Assembly: GCA_025267735.1 (NCBI GenBank)
Contig: CM046304.1
Coordinates: forward strand, 23,935,381-23,999,380
From: Mactra quadrangularis
Taxonomy: Eukaryota; Mollusca; Bivalvia; Venerida; Mactridae
DNA: 64,000 nucleotides
Reading direction: 5' to 3'
In this document: piece by piece, positions 35,054 to 45,794 of the stretch
Numbering within the stretch: the stretch's first letter is position 1
Layout: the number at the start of each line of letters is the position of its first letter
Notes under the pieces: model-generated
Seen by the model: only the letters and a program-made list of their open reading frames with translations
What the model was told of the DNA's origin: nothing
Databases searched by the model: none
Program-made: the position numbers and the translations under genes

Positions 35054-35685
35054 TATAGGTTATTAAACAGGGCAAGTGTGCCTTAAGGAAGATATCGGCA
35101 CACTTGCTTAGGTATTGGCCCGAGGGCTTTAGCCCGAAGGCCAATGCCGGTGAAAGTGTGCCGATATCGACTAAAGGCACACTTGCCCTGTTTCATAACC
35201 TTTTTATTGCATATGTTGACCTATACATGTAACGATGACTTTTCTACAACAAAAATACAATTTTTCTCGATGTACCGCGCTATTTTGCACGTTGACGTTA
35301 CGTCACATGTATTGTTTTGTTTATTCAACGTCGAAACGTCGGAATCTTATGAACGCTTGTTATAAAACGTAAGTCTTGATAAATTGTTGATTATCTTATT
35401 TATTTTCACTATGAAAAAAAAACCACACGTCGTAAAATTGAATATTATAGCTTCTTGTTGCTAATTACGTACGAATTTCACGTGCGGAAAGTCTGCGGTT
35501 GTTGGACTGCAGGTGCGTAATGACCGGAAGTTGCCTCAATATCGATTTTTGGCACACTAGAAAGTGGGCCAAATATCGATATTTTGGCACACTTGCTCAA
35601 TACCGGAATGTATTGCCCACATTGAGGCTATATTGGCGCACTTCCACGTCGATTTTGTTACTATTTATAGTAACATATGCAATAA
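35054..35685 (+). repeat. Hairpin-plus-MITE unit, tandem copy 2
   Basis: It repeats 34440-35053 at an offset of 614 bases with very high identity. The main difference is about 15 extra bases (TTTAGCCCGAAGGCC) at the hairpin tip, where the hairpin spans 35065-35193. The same 14-bp inverted ends occur. The two copies abut directly. Confidence 0.85.
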
Positions 35686-35689
35686 AATG

Positions 35690-37567
35690 ACGTTACGTCA
35701 TACTGTTCTTTAAAAAATGACCACTAATGATATTTATACATGCATAGATATATGGGTATTACATGATAATTTTCGTTGTTTCTTCAGCAACCAAATTAAT
35801 AATTAATTCTATAATCATATATACGATTACCCGCTAAAGGTAGAATTTCCATGATAGCTGCTGTCAAACTTTGGGCGATATCAGGTCATGTCCACAAATT
35901 TCGTGAGCAGTTTTCGTCGACGTTGTTAAAATTGATAAAGATTGAACGGTCGTTTTATGATGTAAAATGTAAATGCTTCCTTATTCAAGTTTGTTATTAC
36001 GTATTTTATATAAACTAAAAAGATAATTAATTCTCACAATTATTTGAGATAATTGATAGAATTCGTGTTTAAATCTTAAACCGAAAATTTATTAATCCAA
36101 TCTTATCGATGGAGGTATATATTCGACCCTAAAAATTCGTTTACAAACAAATTCGTAATCAATTAGTCGCTAGTGATTTAGACTGTTATTCTGGTGATAA
36201 AAATAACAAAAAGCTTATTCCTTGATATGTATATTATGGGAATTCTACACAAGAAAATGTCACACTTTCATAAATTTACGGATTATATTTATGTTGTCTA
36301 CATCAATCAATCTTCAGCCAATTTTGCAGCAAAAATTTTCCAGTTGAATTCAGAATACAAGCTTATTATAGTTTATTATCAGTACAATAACAAATTAGTT
36401 TTCATTTATTATCGTCAACTAGCTAGGCGTGTGTACGACTGATATTTGATGACGTCAACCTACCAAACAAAGCGCTCTTCATCTAAATTCGTTCAATGGC
36501 GGCATGCAAACCATGTGTCACTTGTTTATTTACCCCTGTTAGTCAAATGATTTGATAACATAACACCTTACGGTAGCATTATACGATTAAGGGTATCGCT
36601 TATTGTTAAAATATTCCGGTCTAAGGAAATCATCAATGTTTGATAAAAAAAACCCTAGTGGCTGTACGGAGGTAAATGATTAACAAAGAAGATTCATCAT
36701 AACGGCCGTTTACCACTCTGCTGAGGTGTCGTTCATTAAAGGTAAAACATAGAGCAAAATCAACGGGGGGGGGGGGATTCTAATATGCCGCTCGTCGGAG
36801 GTTGCTGCTCGTTTTCTTTTTGTGTCTTAATTATACAGATACATTCAGTGGTGGCAAAAATGTATAGACAACGATTTCCATGCTAAGTAAAGGATGTAAA
36901 TGCTTAAAATTGGACCAGTTTTTACATTGTTTACGAAATGAAATTCTCTGTAATTCGGGGGATTTATTTAAACTATGGAAGCGCTATGAAACGGGTTCAA
37001 AACTTTTGATGAGTCGTTTCTTTGGGCATTGTTAGCTAAATTAAGACGCAAAGCATTAACAAATAACATGTTTTTGTTTACAAACGTACATTAAAAAGTG
37101 AATTTAAGATCTAGCGTGGGTCGTGAAAATGTATGACACGACATCAATATGATTCAAACAATTTCGTTTTACAAACTAAAGCATTGAATCATGCATAATT
37201 AACACATTTTTAAGTAAATTGATTAACTTATTGTTAGATTTGAAGGTAGTTATGCTTTAATTTTTTCATCATTTTTGTTAAATAAGATTGGGAGGAGTGT
37301 TGTGGAAATCAGAATTTAGAAAAAAAGAAACAGTTTTTTAATAGATCTTTCCTTATCATTCATGATTCTTGATTAAAAGTCTAAACATAAATTAATGTTG
37401 TCATAAATCTTGATCTGCGTAGGTTATAGATCTAGAGTTCATTAAAGCTCCGTACACGTAGACTCTCAAATTAAAGCATGTAATAGCAAAATGAAAACAT
37501 TATGAAACAAAACTAAATTATACATATACATTAACTGAATACATCTTGTTTTAATCACTTATGGCTC
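35690..37567. other. Long stretch without a supported gene
   Basis: AT-rich. The frame at 36194-36442 has no motif. A run of G lies at about 36766-36776. Nothing else recognised up to the TTAA-flanked repeat. Confidence 0.3.
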
Positions 37568-37571
37568 TTAA

Positions 37572-38950
37572 AGCCCCTTTACTAAACTGAATGCTGATAA
37601 TTTTCAAGTATCATGGTTTTGCATAAAACTTACGCAAACATTAAACTAATATATAAAACGCATCCCAGGCACATAATTCTCAAGTATTTTCTCCAGATTT
37701 TATACTAATTCTATTTTGAAAGTCGCGATTCAAAACGAAAGTAAAGACTCTACGGAAAATCCCGGAACTCGACGAACAAGGTCGGGATATCCCGTCGTGG
37801 CTAAAAATAACCACAACTTCAATTCGGAAGTAAACAAATTTCCTGCTTTGATAAATACACGTTTTGTACAGTGAATTTCGTGCGAAAACTAATTAAAACT
37901 CACGAAACTCATGTAAATAGTTTTATAAAATCCTACATAAACATATACTGACGAGAAAAAGAAACGAAGCAATTAAGTCTTTAAGTACACAGAAACGTTT
38001 GCTGATATGCCACGTTCAGATAGAACGGGTGTAACGTGGGTAAGAGAAGACAACTACAAAATTTATGTAAACACCAACGTCATTCGCGTAATAGATTTTC
38101 ACGGCAATATCTACGTCACGTGTAGTGAAAGGGTAACCGTGTACGCCAAATAAGTCGACATTCAATGAGGAAAACTTCTTGTTTGGCGTAAACCGTCCGA
38201 ACCGCGGACTAATTCTAAAGGTTTGCAATCGTCACCGACGTCTATCTCTACCCTCGTATCATCACATCAATGGTGTTGGGAGTTCAGTGATGAGTCGTGT
38301 TTCGACATATGTAACTCCCTCAGATTTATAAGTCACGTCTTAAAACGAGTTTCAGTCACAACTCGTTGTTTGCTGAGGTAATTTTGTGTACACATCGTAT
38401 TGACCAGCTGTTATGCCATGTGAGTGTCGCTATATTCTGGCAACGTCAATACTTTTTCTATCAGAATAAGGACGACAGACCTCACGTTGCACACGTCACC
38501 AAAGACTTTTTACAAGCTAACAACATTAATGTTTTCTCTTGGTATTCTGATCATAAAAATCATGTACCTAGCTGAAATGAGGCGTTTCTTTTTAGCATCA
38601 GTTTAGATATTTGCGAACTCAAAACTTACACGCGCCGGTTTCTCGAGTAAATCACAGGAAAACGATTTGATATTTCCAACACTTAACATAGTCGTGTAAG
38701 TTTTATCAAATACTTTTCAAGCGATTTGATTGGCTGAGAGAGTATCTCCGACATTCTCCGTTGTCTAATTTGCATGTTATAAAAGTACCCCACTTTTATA
38801 AGCAACTGATATTTTGAAGAGCTTGACCCCTACAAGGGAACCCGCTTGAGAGAGTTATCATAATCCCAAGGCGGTTATATTCGATAGTCTTTTAGATAGT
38901 ATTACTTGTTTTTAGATTGATGATAAAGATTTTGTCTTCGTTTAGTGGCT
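37572..38950 (+). mobile_element. TTAA-flanked 1.38-kb repeat, left (inverted) copy
   Basis: The element begins AGCCCCTTTACTAAAC and ends GTTTAGTGGCT, with TTAA immediately outside both ends (37568-37571 and 38951-38954). It matches 50727-52100 in inverse orientation; in the 170 bases I compared closely only about two differ. It contains a palindrome around TATAAAAGTACCCCACTTTTATA. Near 38470-38560 there is a Tc1-like transposase scrap (DDRPHVAHVTKDFLQANNIN, then W). It is non-autonomous. The TTAA flanks recall piggyBac-type insertion, but the tip (AGCC) is not the usual one, so the family is open. Confidence 0.8.
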
Positions 38951-39154
38951 TTAAAATGAAGCCTTTAATGCAAATACTTTCGGGTCAAATGCCTAATTTG
39001 TATAAAAATAAGGCTAACAAACAGTCCTATAATTTATGATCATCATGTGACGTAAGGAAAGAAAGTTATGGACAAAGTACACGATTTACTGGGACACCCC
39101 TCGTGTTAGTGTTGTATTCATTCAAGCGTTCAAAATCACACATTCGACCATCAC

Positions 39155-39499
39155 TTAATCACTGACGTCATCACCATTATTGGATGAGGAAGTAAAAAGT
39201 TTTTCTCTTAAATGTTTAAGACATTCTTTCCTAGGAGATGGCATCTCGAATTTAAATCTGTTGAAGTCTGGTTGTTGTTGTTGTTGTTGATTAGTTGTTA
39301 TCTGTTGCTGTTGTTTGGTAGCTATGTCCAGTTGTTGTTGTTGAGTAGTTGTTATCTGTTGCTGTTGTTTGGTAGCTATGTCCAGTGTTTTTGATTCTGA
39401 CTGTTTAAGGTTTGTTTTACTTATTCCTCTTATTCGGAACGTGGCTTTATCGCCAAAAAGTTCCTTTAATTCTTCTATGGAAAATATTTCTTCATTCAT
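39155..39499 (-). CDS. Gln-rich small protein downstream of env in the split retroelement
   Basis: A 114-codon frame starting MNEEIFSIEELKELFGDKAT lies 345 bases downstream of the env stop, same strand. The middle has a duplicated block, LDIATKQQQQITT, and runs of four to six Gln. The C-terminal part is charged (PSPRKECLKHLREKLF). The overlapping plus-strand frame is only the Leu reading of the CAA/CAG runs. Its position suggests an accessory ORF of the envelope-bearing retroelement, possibly reached by splicing (TTACAG and AAACAG lie just upstream). Function unknown. Confidence 0.5.
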   Translation of the reverse strand: MNEEIFSIEELKELFGDKATFRIRGISKTNLKQSESKTLDIATKQQQQITTTQQQQLDIATKQQQQITTNQQQQQQPDFNRFKFEMPSPRKECLKHLREKLFTSSSNNGDDVSD

Positions 39500-39540
39500 T
39501 CTGTTTTCTGTAATTACAAGATTTATAGGATATTATTAGG

Positions 39541-39735
39541 TCTTCGTCAATACACTTTCAGAGTGTAAAGCCCTCCTGATTTATTTAAATTTAATTGTCT
39601 GTACGTATTGTAAAATTGTCTCGTCCATACACCTTTAGGGTGTACAGCACTCCCAAAATGAATGAGTTTTTGTTAAAATATGTTTTCGTCCATACACCTT
39701 TAGGGTGTACAGCACTCCCAAAATGATTGAAATTC
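39541..39735 (-). repeat. Short tandem repeat with hairpins between env and the Gln-rich ORF
   Basis: Two near-identical units (about 39628 and 39688) read TCGTCCATACACCTTTAGGG then TGTACAGCACTCCCAAAATGA. A diverged third (about 39542) has CGTCAATACACTTTCAGAGTGTAAAGCCCTCC. Each contains the inverted pair TACACC-TTTA-GGGTGTA and could form a hairpin in RNA. Confidence 0.65.
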
Positions 39736-39843
39736 ATGAAACATGGATCATTAACTACTTTAAATGTTCATGTACTCATAGTAATTCGAGTCTGTTTGCT
39801 ATCAAATAGTACTTCTTCATTATTGTAACAGTATTATTGCCTA

Positions 39844-41727
39844 CTATTTCTTACTGCATTCGACCAGCTCTAAATTTATGACGGGGTTCGTAGGGTTCGT
39901 TCTCTCACTGTTCCCAACACTTTGAACATTAGTCAACCTTTTGTTACGAATTTTAACCCCAATTTTATAAATCATGAATGATACTGCACTGGCAATTACA
40001 ATTGCTATCAAAATATATACAATTATATATGAAGTATGAGGAGACCTATCAGTAACATCAATGTTTTCATAATTACCAATAATATTATCAAACAAATCGT
40101 CAACCGGTATCTGCTTCATTGTACTCAATTGCTCCGGTAATTCTAAATCAGAAATATTATTAAATCTACTGTCTAAACCTTTCCAAATGTGAAATTTAGT
40201 TATGTTTTTAAAAGTCAACAACTGCCCTAACGGATCTCTGAACAATGCGTTGGAATGTTTTTGATCGAATATTGGCAAGTATATATATTCATTCGTAGCA
40301 TAACATGTATGATTTAAGTTTACGATACCAGTCGGAGGGTTAACGTGTATACTAGTAGTACGTTGTCCCATGCAATTTACGTTAAAAGTCAATGTATCGT
40401 CCGTAGTTATCACCCATGTTCCGTCCGAAACGAAATATGCTAATGGTAATTTTCTCTGAGAAACGACTTTGGTACACTGTTTGTCTATGTCATTGATATT
40501 ATTCATGAATAACGATAAAACACAGCTTTTGACTAAATTAGTCGGACGAAATGCAACTTTAGGATTACAAAAACGTGCAAAGTCATTTCTGCATAGATGC
40601 ACTTCAGCTTCTGTTAATAACGCGTATTTTGACCTATCTTTACTTATCATGAGGGAATCAATCTCCAACTTATATTCTAAAATAAGCCCTGATTTACTAT
40701 TTGGTAATGTAATTGGCACACTCGCAATGTCAGATATTTCAAACGCGTGTTTTAAATTCAGTAAAGGAATGTCCAATATAATTTGAATTCTGTCCTTTAT
40801 CATAAATGTAGTACATTGTAGTATGTTATAAAAATACAATATGTTCGTTTTAGGATCGCCGGGTAATTTATAATTAATCGGTAATTTGTCTTGCACTTCG
40901 AGTAATAACGATCTCAATTCATTAGGTGTGATTGTATTTACTGATAAGTGATTCATTGAAAGCATGCTTAATTCTAATTTTAGATTATCTAGATATGTAA
41001 TAACATTTTGCATCGATAGTTCGATTTCTTCTATTATTAAGTTTAACTGCAAATAGGTACTTAGAAACTTTTCTAATTGATACAATTTCTGGTCTAATCT
41101 GCTTTTCAGTTCTTTGATTTTATCATCAAGTTTATTAATACAGATCACAATGTCTATTATACTTTTACGATTTTCTGACACATGTGTTTTTGTCAAGTTC
41201 AAGACAGATAATCCTACATTTAAATCATGTATTATCTTCTCTTGATTGCGTGCCAACTTATTAACATTGGATTTTACATTGTTAATATCGGATTCTGATA
41301 CAGTACCAAATAAAACAGACATAGCTTGTCCTATTATCGGTAGTACGCTTCGTTTATTTCTGTCCGAACTCTGTCCTAAAGATTGATATTGTTCGAAATT
41401 TTCCCTTATGGATTGATAAGTGTTTGTGAGAATATCGAGTTCGATTTCTACACTCAAAAACGTTTCTGTATAACCGGTCATGTTATCATATTTATACATA
41501 TCAAGTATGGAATTCAAAACATTCCTAGTCTCATACACATCATTCTGAACCTTATGAATAAATTTATCATACGGTTTTAGGTCATGTACAAATGTAACTA
41601 ACCAACGGGCATCATTCATGTATACTTCATTTACTTTATTAAATATTACGTTGTCCCTAACAACAAAAGTTCTAGATTGACTAACGATCAAGAGTGTTAA
41701 ACATAGGAACTTCATTTCAGAGTGCAT
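39844..41727 (-). CDS. env: Envelope-like fusion glycoprotein (F/errantivirus type) of an LTR retroelement
   Basis: An intact frame of 627 codons from the ATG at 41727. That ATG comes directly after a strong splice acceptor (TTTGTTTTTTCAG, AG at 41729-41728). Residues 1-20 are a signal peptide. A furin-type site RNKR ends at about residue 126, followed at once by a hydrophobic fusion-peptide-like segment (SVLPIIGQAMSVLFG). Long helical, coiled-coil-prone stretches follow. A Cys-containing region occupies the second half. A membrane helix at about 566-587 precedes a cytoplasmic tail of about 40 residues. This order (signal, furin site and fusion peptide, heptads, TM) matches baculovirus F-like envelopes acquired by insect errantiviruses and related elements. 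Neighbours: 5' LTR, PBS and splice donor lie upstream; the Gln-rich ORF is downstream. No gag or pol is present. It is an endogenous element copy with no break seen in this ORF. Confidence 0.85.
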   Translation of the reverse strand: MHSEMKFLCLTLLIVSQSRTFVVRDNVIFNKVNEVYMNDARWLVTFVHDLKPYDKFIHKVQNDVYETRNVLNSILDMYKYDNMTGYTETFLSVEIELDILTNTYQSIRENFEQYQSLGQSSDRNKRSVLPIIGQAMSVLFGTVSESDINNVKSNVNKLARNQEKIIHDLNVGLSVLNLTKTHVSENRKSIIDIVICINKLDDKIKELKSRLDQKLYQLEKFLSTYLQLNLIIEEIELSMQNVITYLDNLKLELSMLSMNHLSVNTITPNELRSLLLEVQDKLPINYKLPGDPKTNILYFYNILQCTTFMIKDRIQIILDIPLLNLKHAFEISDIASVPITLPNSKSGLILEYKLEIDSLMISKDRSKYALLTEAEVHLCRNDFARFCNPKVAFRPTNLVKSCVLSLFMNNINDIDKQCTKVVSQRKLPLAYFVSDGTWVITTDDTLTFNVNCMGQRTTSIHVNPPTGIVNLNHTCYATNEYIYLPIFDQKHSNALFRDPLGQLLTFKNITKFHIWKGLDSRFNNISDLELPEQLSTMKQIPVDDLFDNIIGNYENIDVTDRSPHTSYIIVYILIAIVIASAVSFMIYKIGVKIRNKRLTNVQSVGNSERTNPTNPVINLELVECSKK

Positions 41728-43135
41728 CTGAAAAAACAAAGGTTTAAATATAACAATTCACATTTATACGCTACAACATTCAAACATATTTGGATCGGAA
41801 ACCAAATCCATAAAATCTACATTAGGCGCGGCCTAATTGTTTATGTCAAACGATTACATACAGTAATCCGCATCAGGGATGACCTGACAGTAAGTGAGGA
41901 AAAATGCACCTCTAGTTTAAGTTTTAACATCCGTTTACACTCACGAATTATTTATACACTTATACATACATAAAATATTTACTCTAAATGTTTATAGTCA
42001 TTCATTGTATAACACAGTGTAAATAAGAGTTCTTAACTCAGTTCTGTATTTATAAATCTAAGGATTAATGACAGCTTCTCATCGATAGATAAGTTTTAAA
42101 TATATACGCAGTCTTATCTCAATAATTTTCTAATTTTCAAAGAAATTTATGTTGTTGTATGGTTTTTAATTAACGCGTACCACTATCAAACTGCCACGAA
42201 ACGCAATTTCAATGATCAACATCATATTAACAGTTAATCAGGTTTACCTGAATAATTTACAACGAGGATAAATGCACCTCAATAGCAACAAAAAAAACGT
42301 ATCTCGTGCACCTTCAATGCACATTCAATTCAAAGGAATGACCTTAATGAATTTACAAAGAGGATAAATTCACCTCGATAAACGTTCATACACTCGCATC
42401 AAAACGCCACTAAAATTGTGACCGGCGCTACACGCCTCAACTCTACTGTAAACAACAGTATTTCAATAATGGCTGCATATACCAGCTCATTACTATAAAT
42501 CTCATGTTTCATTTACTTTTAATTTCATAAGTTTCATTTTATAATTTTTATTGTTATTTTTAATCAGTTTCGTTTTTCAAATTTTTGGTTTGTTTTATAG
42601 GTTTTATTTTCACGCTTTATTTATTTTTCGTAATGTTTAGTATTTTTGCAAATGTGTACATCTACGTCATTATGCTGTACTTTTCAACTTATATTTGACC
42701 TTAAATTTATTATACCTATGTTAATGCTTCAAATATACTTCAGTCTCTGTATCAAAATGCTCAGTTATTTGTGCATGTATCCATTCTCGATAACAATTCG
42801 AATTTACCAATAAATCGTGGGCATCATCCAGAGACGCCAAAACAGTTGTTGCGTTTAATCCAGCCATATTATTATTTCCAGTACAAAACTTTGAAAAAAA
42901 ATCAAACAATAATCTACTTAAAAGTTTTTCGAAAACAAACCTTATAATTTGCAATGAGCAATCAAAACAAGTCTAAATTCTACAATTCAAAAAAAAAAAA
43001 AAAAAATACCGTTTCAATCAAAATCCTAATTGCCAGTAATTTCTCACTCGATTTTCAAAATTAAAAAAACATAAACCCCTGAATAAACCCTTGGTTGACC
43101 AAAGTTCTCATGCAAGAAAAAGCAAAGGACTTACC
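41728..43135 (-). other. Leader intron of the env transcript, where gag-pol would be expected
   Basis: A consensus donor GAG/GTAAGT (exon end 43135) and the acceptor before the env ATG define an intron of about 1.4 kb. It holds no recognisable gag, protease, RT, RNase H or integrase. The only plausible frame is 42721-42867 (minus), 48 codons starting MAGLNATTVLASLDDAHDLL, perhaps a leftover gag start or an accessory peptide. A poly-A run lies at about 42990-43007. The env mRNA would be spliced from the LTR leader exon straight onto its start codon. Confidence 0.7.
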
Positions 43136-43164
43136 TCGATAAATGCAAAGTTGTGAAGTTCTGT

Positions 43165-43182
43165 CCTGGTCGATCGGCACCA
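43165..43182 (-). promoter_or_regulatory. Primer-binding site of the env-bearing retroelement
   Basis: Reading minus-strand from the LTR end, eleven bases are followed by TGGTGCCGATCGACCAGG. It starts with TGG as expected for complementarity to a tRNA 3' CCA. The tRNA species is not identified. Confidence 0.6.
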
Positions 43183-43193
43183 ATTTGACAACT

Positions 43194-43522
43194 TGTAACG
43201 TAGTTAGAAGTTAGACAAACACGTATAGTTTAGTACATTTATTTTACCCAGGTTCGTATGAGACTTGATGGTAATAGTCTGATGATAAATGAGCATGCAC
43301 GGGTATTTATAAGAAAATGAAAGGCAAACATGCCCTGGGAAAAACTATGATCAGTAATAGCTATACACGATTGCCACTTAGAAATACTTAGGCAATTATC
43401 ATGTGTGGCTGATGAAATCATAAAAGTACATACATGTACAGAACAATCAATATAAACTTGTAATGATATAACTAATCAACCATCAAAGGTATATGTTAAT
43501 ATAGTGACCCAATTACGTTACA
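43194..43522 (-). mobile_element. 5' LTR of the env-bearing retroelement
   Basis: It is 329 bp, TG...CA on the minus strand (TGTAACGTAATTGGG ... CTACGTTACA), and inverse of the 329-bp LTR at 53461-53789, with about nine differences counted by eye (about 97% identity). A TATAAATA box and a downstream AATAAA are present. The PBS lies on its downstream (lower-coordinate) side, so this is the 5' LTR of a minus-strand element. It is bordered on the other side by CCAG (43523-43526) and then a Tc1 transposase fragment. Confidence 0.9.
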
Positions 43523-44021
43523 CCAGTAAGACAATGCACGGCCCCACTCGGCTCGCGTTACACAAGATTTCTTGCAGGATAATAATGTTCACACATCGCC
43601 TTGGTCAGCATTCAGTCCCGACTAAAACCCTATAGAGCATCTTTGGGACCAATTTGACCGAAGGGTTTATGACGGCATACGTGGCGTCAAAAATCTGCAG
43701 CAACTTATACAAGCACTGACTGAGGAATGGTGTGTAATACCTCATTACAGAATCCAGCATCTTATACGTAGTATGAGACGTAGATGTCAAGCTGTGCTCG
43801 AAGCAGAGGGAGGACATATCTGCATCTGAGTTCCGTGACTTTCATTTTCGAGGTAGTCGTCTTTTTTGTGGAGTTGATCCGTTTATGCTTAGATTCCGTA
43901 CTTGCAAAGAAAAATCCTGTTTTCTAATATGATATATAAAATCATGTAAAATTTTCATATTTATAAGTGTTTTCATTTTCTAAAAGATAAGGTTCATGTA
44001 AGTTTTCATTGACGCCTAGTA
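43523..44021 (+). pseudogene. Tc1/mariner transposase, C-terminal half and right end
   Basis: Directly after CCAG the frame reads DNARPHSARVTQDFL, through W-SAFSPD, a TAA stop, NPIEHLWDQFDRRV, to RSMRRRCQAVLEAEGGH and a TGA at 43827-43829. The D of DNARPH and the E of PIEH are 34 residues apart, as in DD34E transposases. The internal TAA makes it a pseudogene. The element end is AAGTTTTCATTGACGCCTAG followed by TATA at 44020-44023, matching the outward end at about 54472. Its N-terminal half lies at 53790-54472 on the other strand. Confidence 0.9.
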
Positions 44022-44023
44022 TA

Positions 44024-44694
44024 AATCTATTTGTTGAAAAATGCATGGGAAGTGCTTGCTGATTTAATAGCAAAAAAGCCGCGCACACATCTGAAAAAAT
44101 TCGCTCTGGAGGCAATCAAGTCGGCCGTTTGCGCGACAAAATATTTGTTCGCGTTCGTAGTCGCGCTGTATTTGAACGGTTCCTCTCTAAGTAACCAAAC
44201 TATTTCAGGACAAAAACACGGATTCGGGTTCGCGTTCGCGCTCCGTTTAAACGGACTTTTACTCATTACTTTTTACCCAATCTTCGTATATTATTTTTCG
44301 GAACATATTCTTAAAACTCTATAATGCTAGTAGGCAAAATATTCTTAAAACTCTACAATGATAGTAAGGAAAGAAAAGTAAAATTAATTATGCATAAAAA
44401 GGAAGAACAATTGATTGATGAAAATAAAAAAAATGACTAAAAAGTTAAAAATTAAGTAAATGTCAAGATTCGAACGTATGCCAAATAAAACAGACAAACC
44501 CAACAACTTTACCGCGTACGCTATAGAGGCTGTCAATATCATACGTGGGACATTTAACACTAGGCGGTAAAAGTGTTGGTTTAATTTTGGGTCGCTTGTA
44601 TAATCTGGAAATTCATACTTAACTAAGAAAGGCTTCCTGAAATCGACTTAAATTATTATCGACGCACCTAGTTATCGACGCACCTAGGTGCATC
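44024..44694. other. No gene seen
   Basis: Overlapping frames on both strands at 44027-44324 have no motif. Two related words (AGTCGCGCTGTATTTGAACGG and TTCGCGCTCCGTTTAAACGG) repeat about 70 bases apart. CGACGCACCTAG is repeated at about 44659-44690. Confidence 0.3.
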
Positions 44695-44810
44695 GATATA
44701 AACAGTTATCAAGATTTGAGCATTTTGTAGTCGACACCGGTTGCCTTAAGCCAATAAAAATGATGTATTTGAGGTCACATTATAAGAAAACGGCCGAGAA
44801 AAAGTATAAA
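44695..44810 (+). repeat. Copy of the repeat piece found inside 28509-29290
   Basis: It shares CAAGATTTGAGCATTTTGTA, ACACCGGTTGCCT and ATTTGAGGTCACATTA with 28540-28640. Class unknown, non-coding. Confidence 0.6.
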
Positions 44811-45794
44811 AAAGGTGTGTGAATGGTCTCCTCTCCGCCATGAACAAGTCGTTGACTGAAATCAAGCTGGCGCATAGTCAATAGCCGGCATCAGCAGAGA
44901 TTTAGAAAGGCTACTCACCACTAAAAATTTTAGTGGACATTAACATTTTTACACAAGTATTTTTGATCGAAAAAAAAAGTAAAATTTACAAAGATAACTA
45001 ATCATTTGTAAATAGACTTCATGTCCAACTTTTAGGCCCATACCTGATCTCATATCGATGTTCGATTTTCAATAGAAAAGTATAGGGAAAAATTCTTTAA
45101 ACGGCCATATCTCTTTTATTTTTTAGGATATCAATTTTGTGCAAAATAAAATGATGCTTAAAAGTTTAAACTTTCTTCTTTCATTAGGTTATTTTTATTT
45201 GTTTGTAAAATTGTAAAGTTTTGGTCTGTTTTAAGGTTTTATTTGATAACTCACGTTACAATAAAATAAGAAGGAAAAGAAATACCTATGCTGATATAAG
45301 TTAAAAAATAAAGCCTTTCCGGCTCTTTGATCAAATTTGTGCAAACGGCATGAGAAAGCTAACTGTTTCTAGTTTTCGGAGCATCTTTTATTTTTAAAAT
45401 ATCTAAATGAAGTTTTGGTCTGTTTTGCACTTTTTCCAAAAAGTTTTGGATTTTTAATGTATTTTTTGCCTAATTCTATAATGTGCGCTATCAGATATAG
45501 GGACCCCTGGTGTGATTGTATAATACACTGTGCATAGCAAGGCACAGCGGGTACACTTTTATGACAGGATAACCTTCCTGTCTCTGTTTAATTGATAAAT
45601 AGTTGCATTTGTTAAATGATCTAGCAATAAAGGTTTAGAAAAAATGTTATTCTAGACTGTTAAGAAAATGTAAATTTTGGTAGATTTACTCGACTACATG
45701 TATAAGAACCACTGAAATCAGTATTTAAAAAAATAATATTACTTTAAATCAAATTTACTTGAAAAAATATTCCTTCAATGCTTATAATAAGTAA
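44811..45794. other. No gene seen
   Basis: AT-rich non-coding stretch within the inverted segment; a duplicated phrase GTTTTGGTCTGTTTT occurs near 45219 and 45413. The frame entering 45804 is only open from about 45790. Confidence 0.3.

Noticed and set aside
34501..35690. Repeated open frames encoding near-identical 60-80-residue proteins
   Set aside because: They arise only because the 614-base unit is duplicated; they overlap hairpins and inverted ends and show no coding character.
38366..38606. Host genes in the 1.38-kb repeats
   Set aside because: The frames are part of a decayed Tc1-like transposase scrap present in both inverted copies.
39212..39394. Leu-rich protein on the plus strand
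   Set aside because: It is the opposite-strand reading of the CAA/CAG runs in the Gln-rich ORF.
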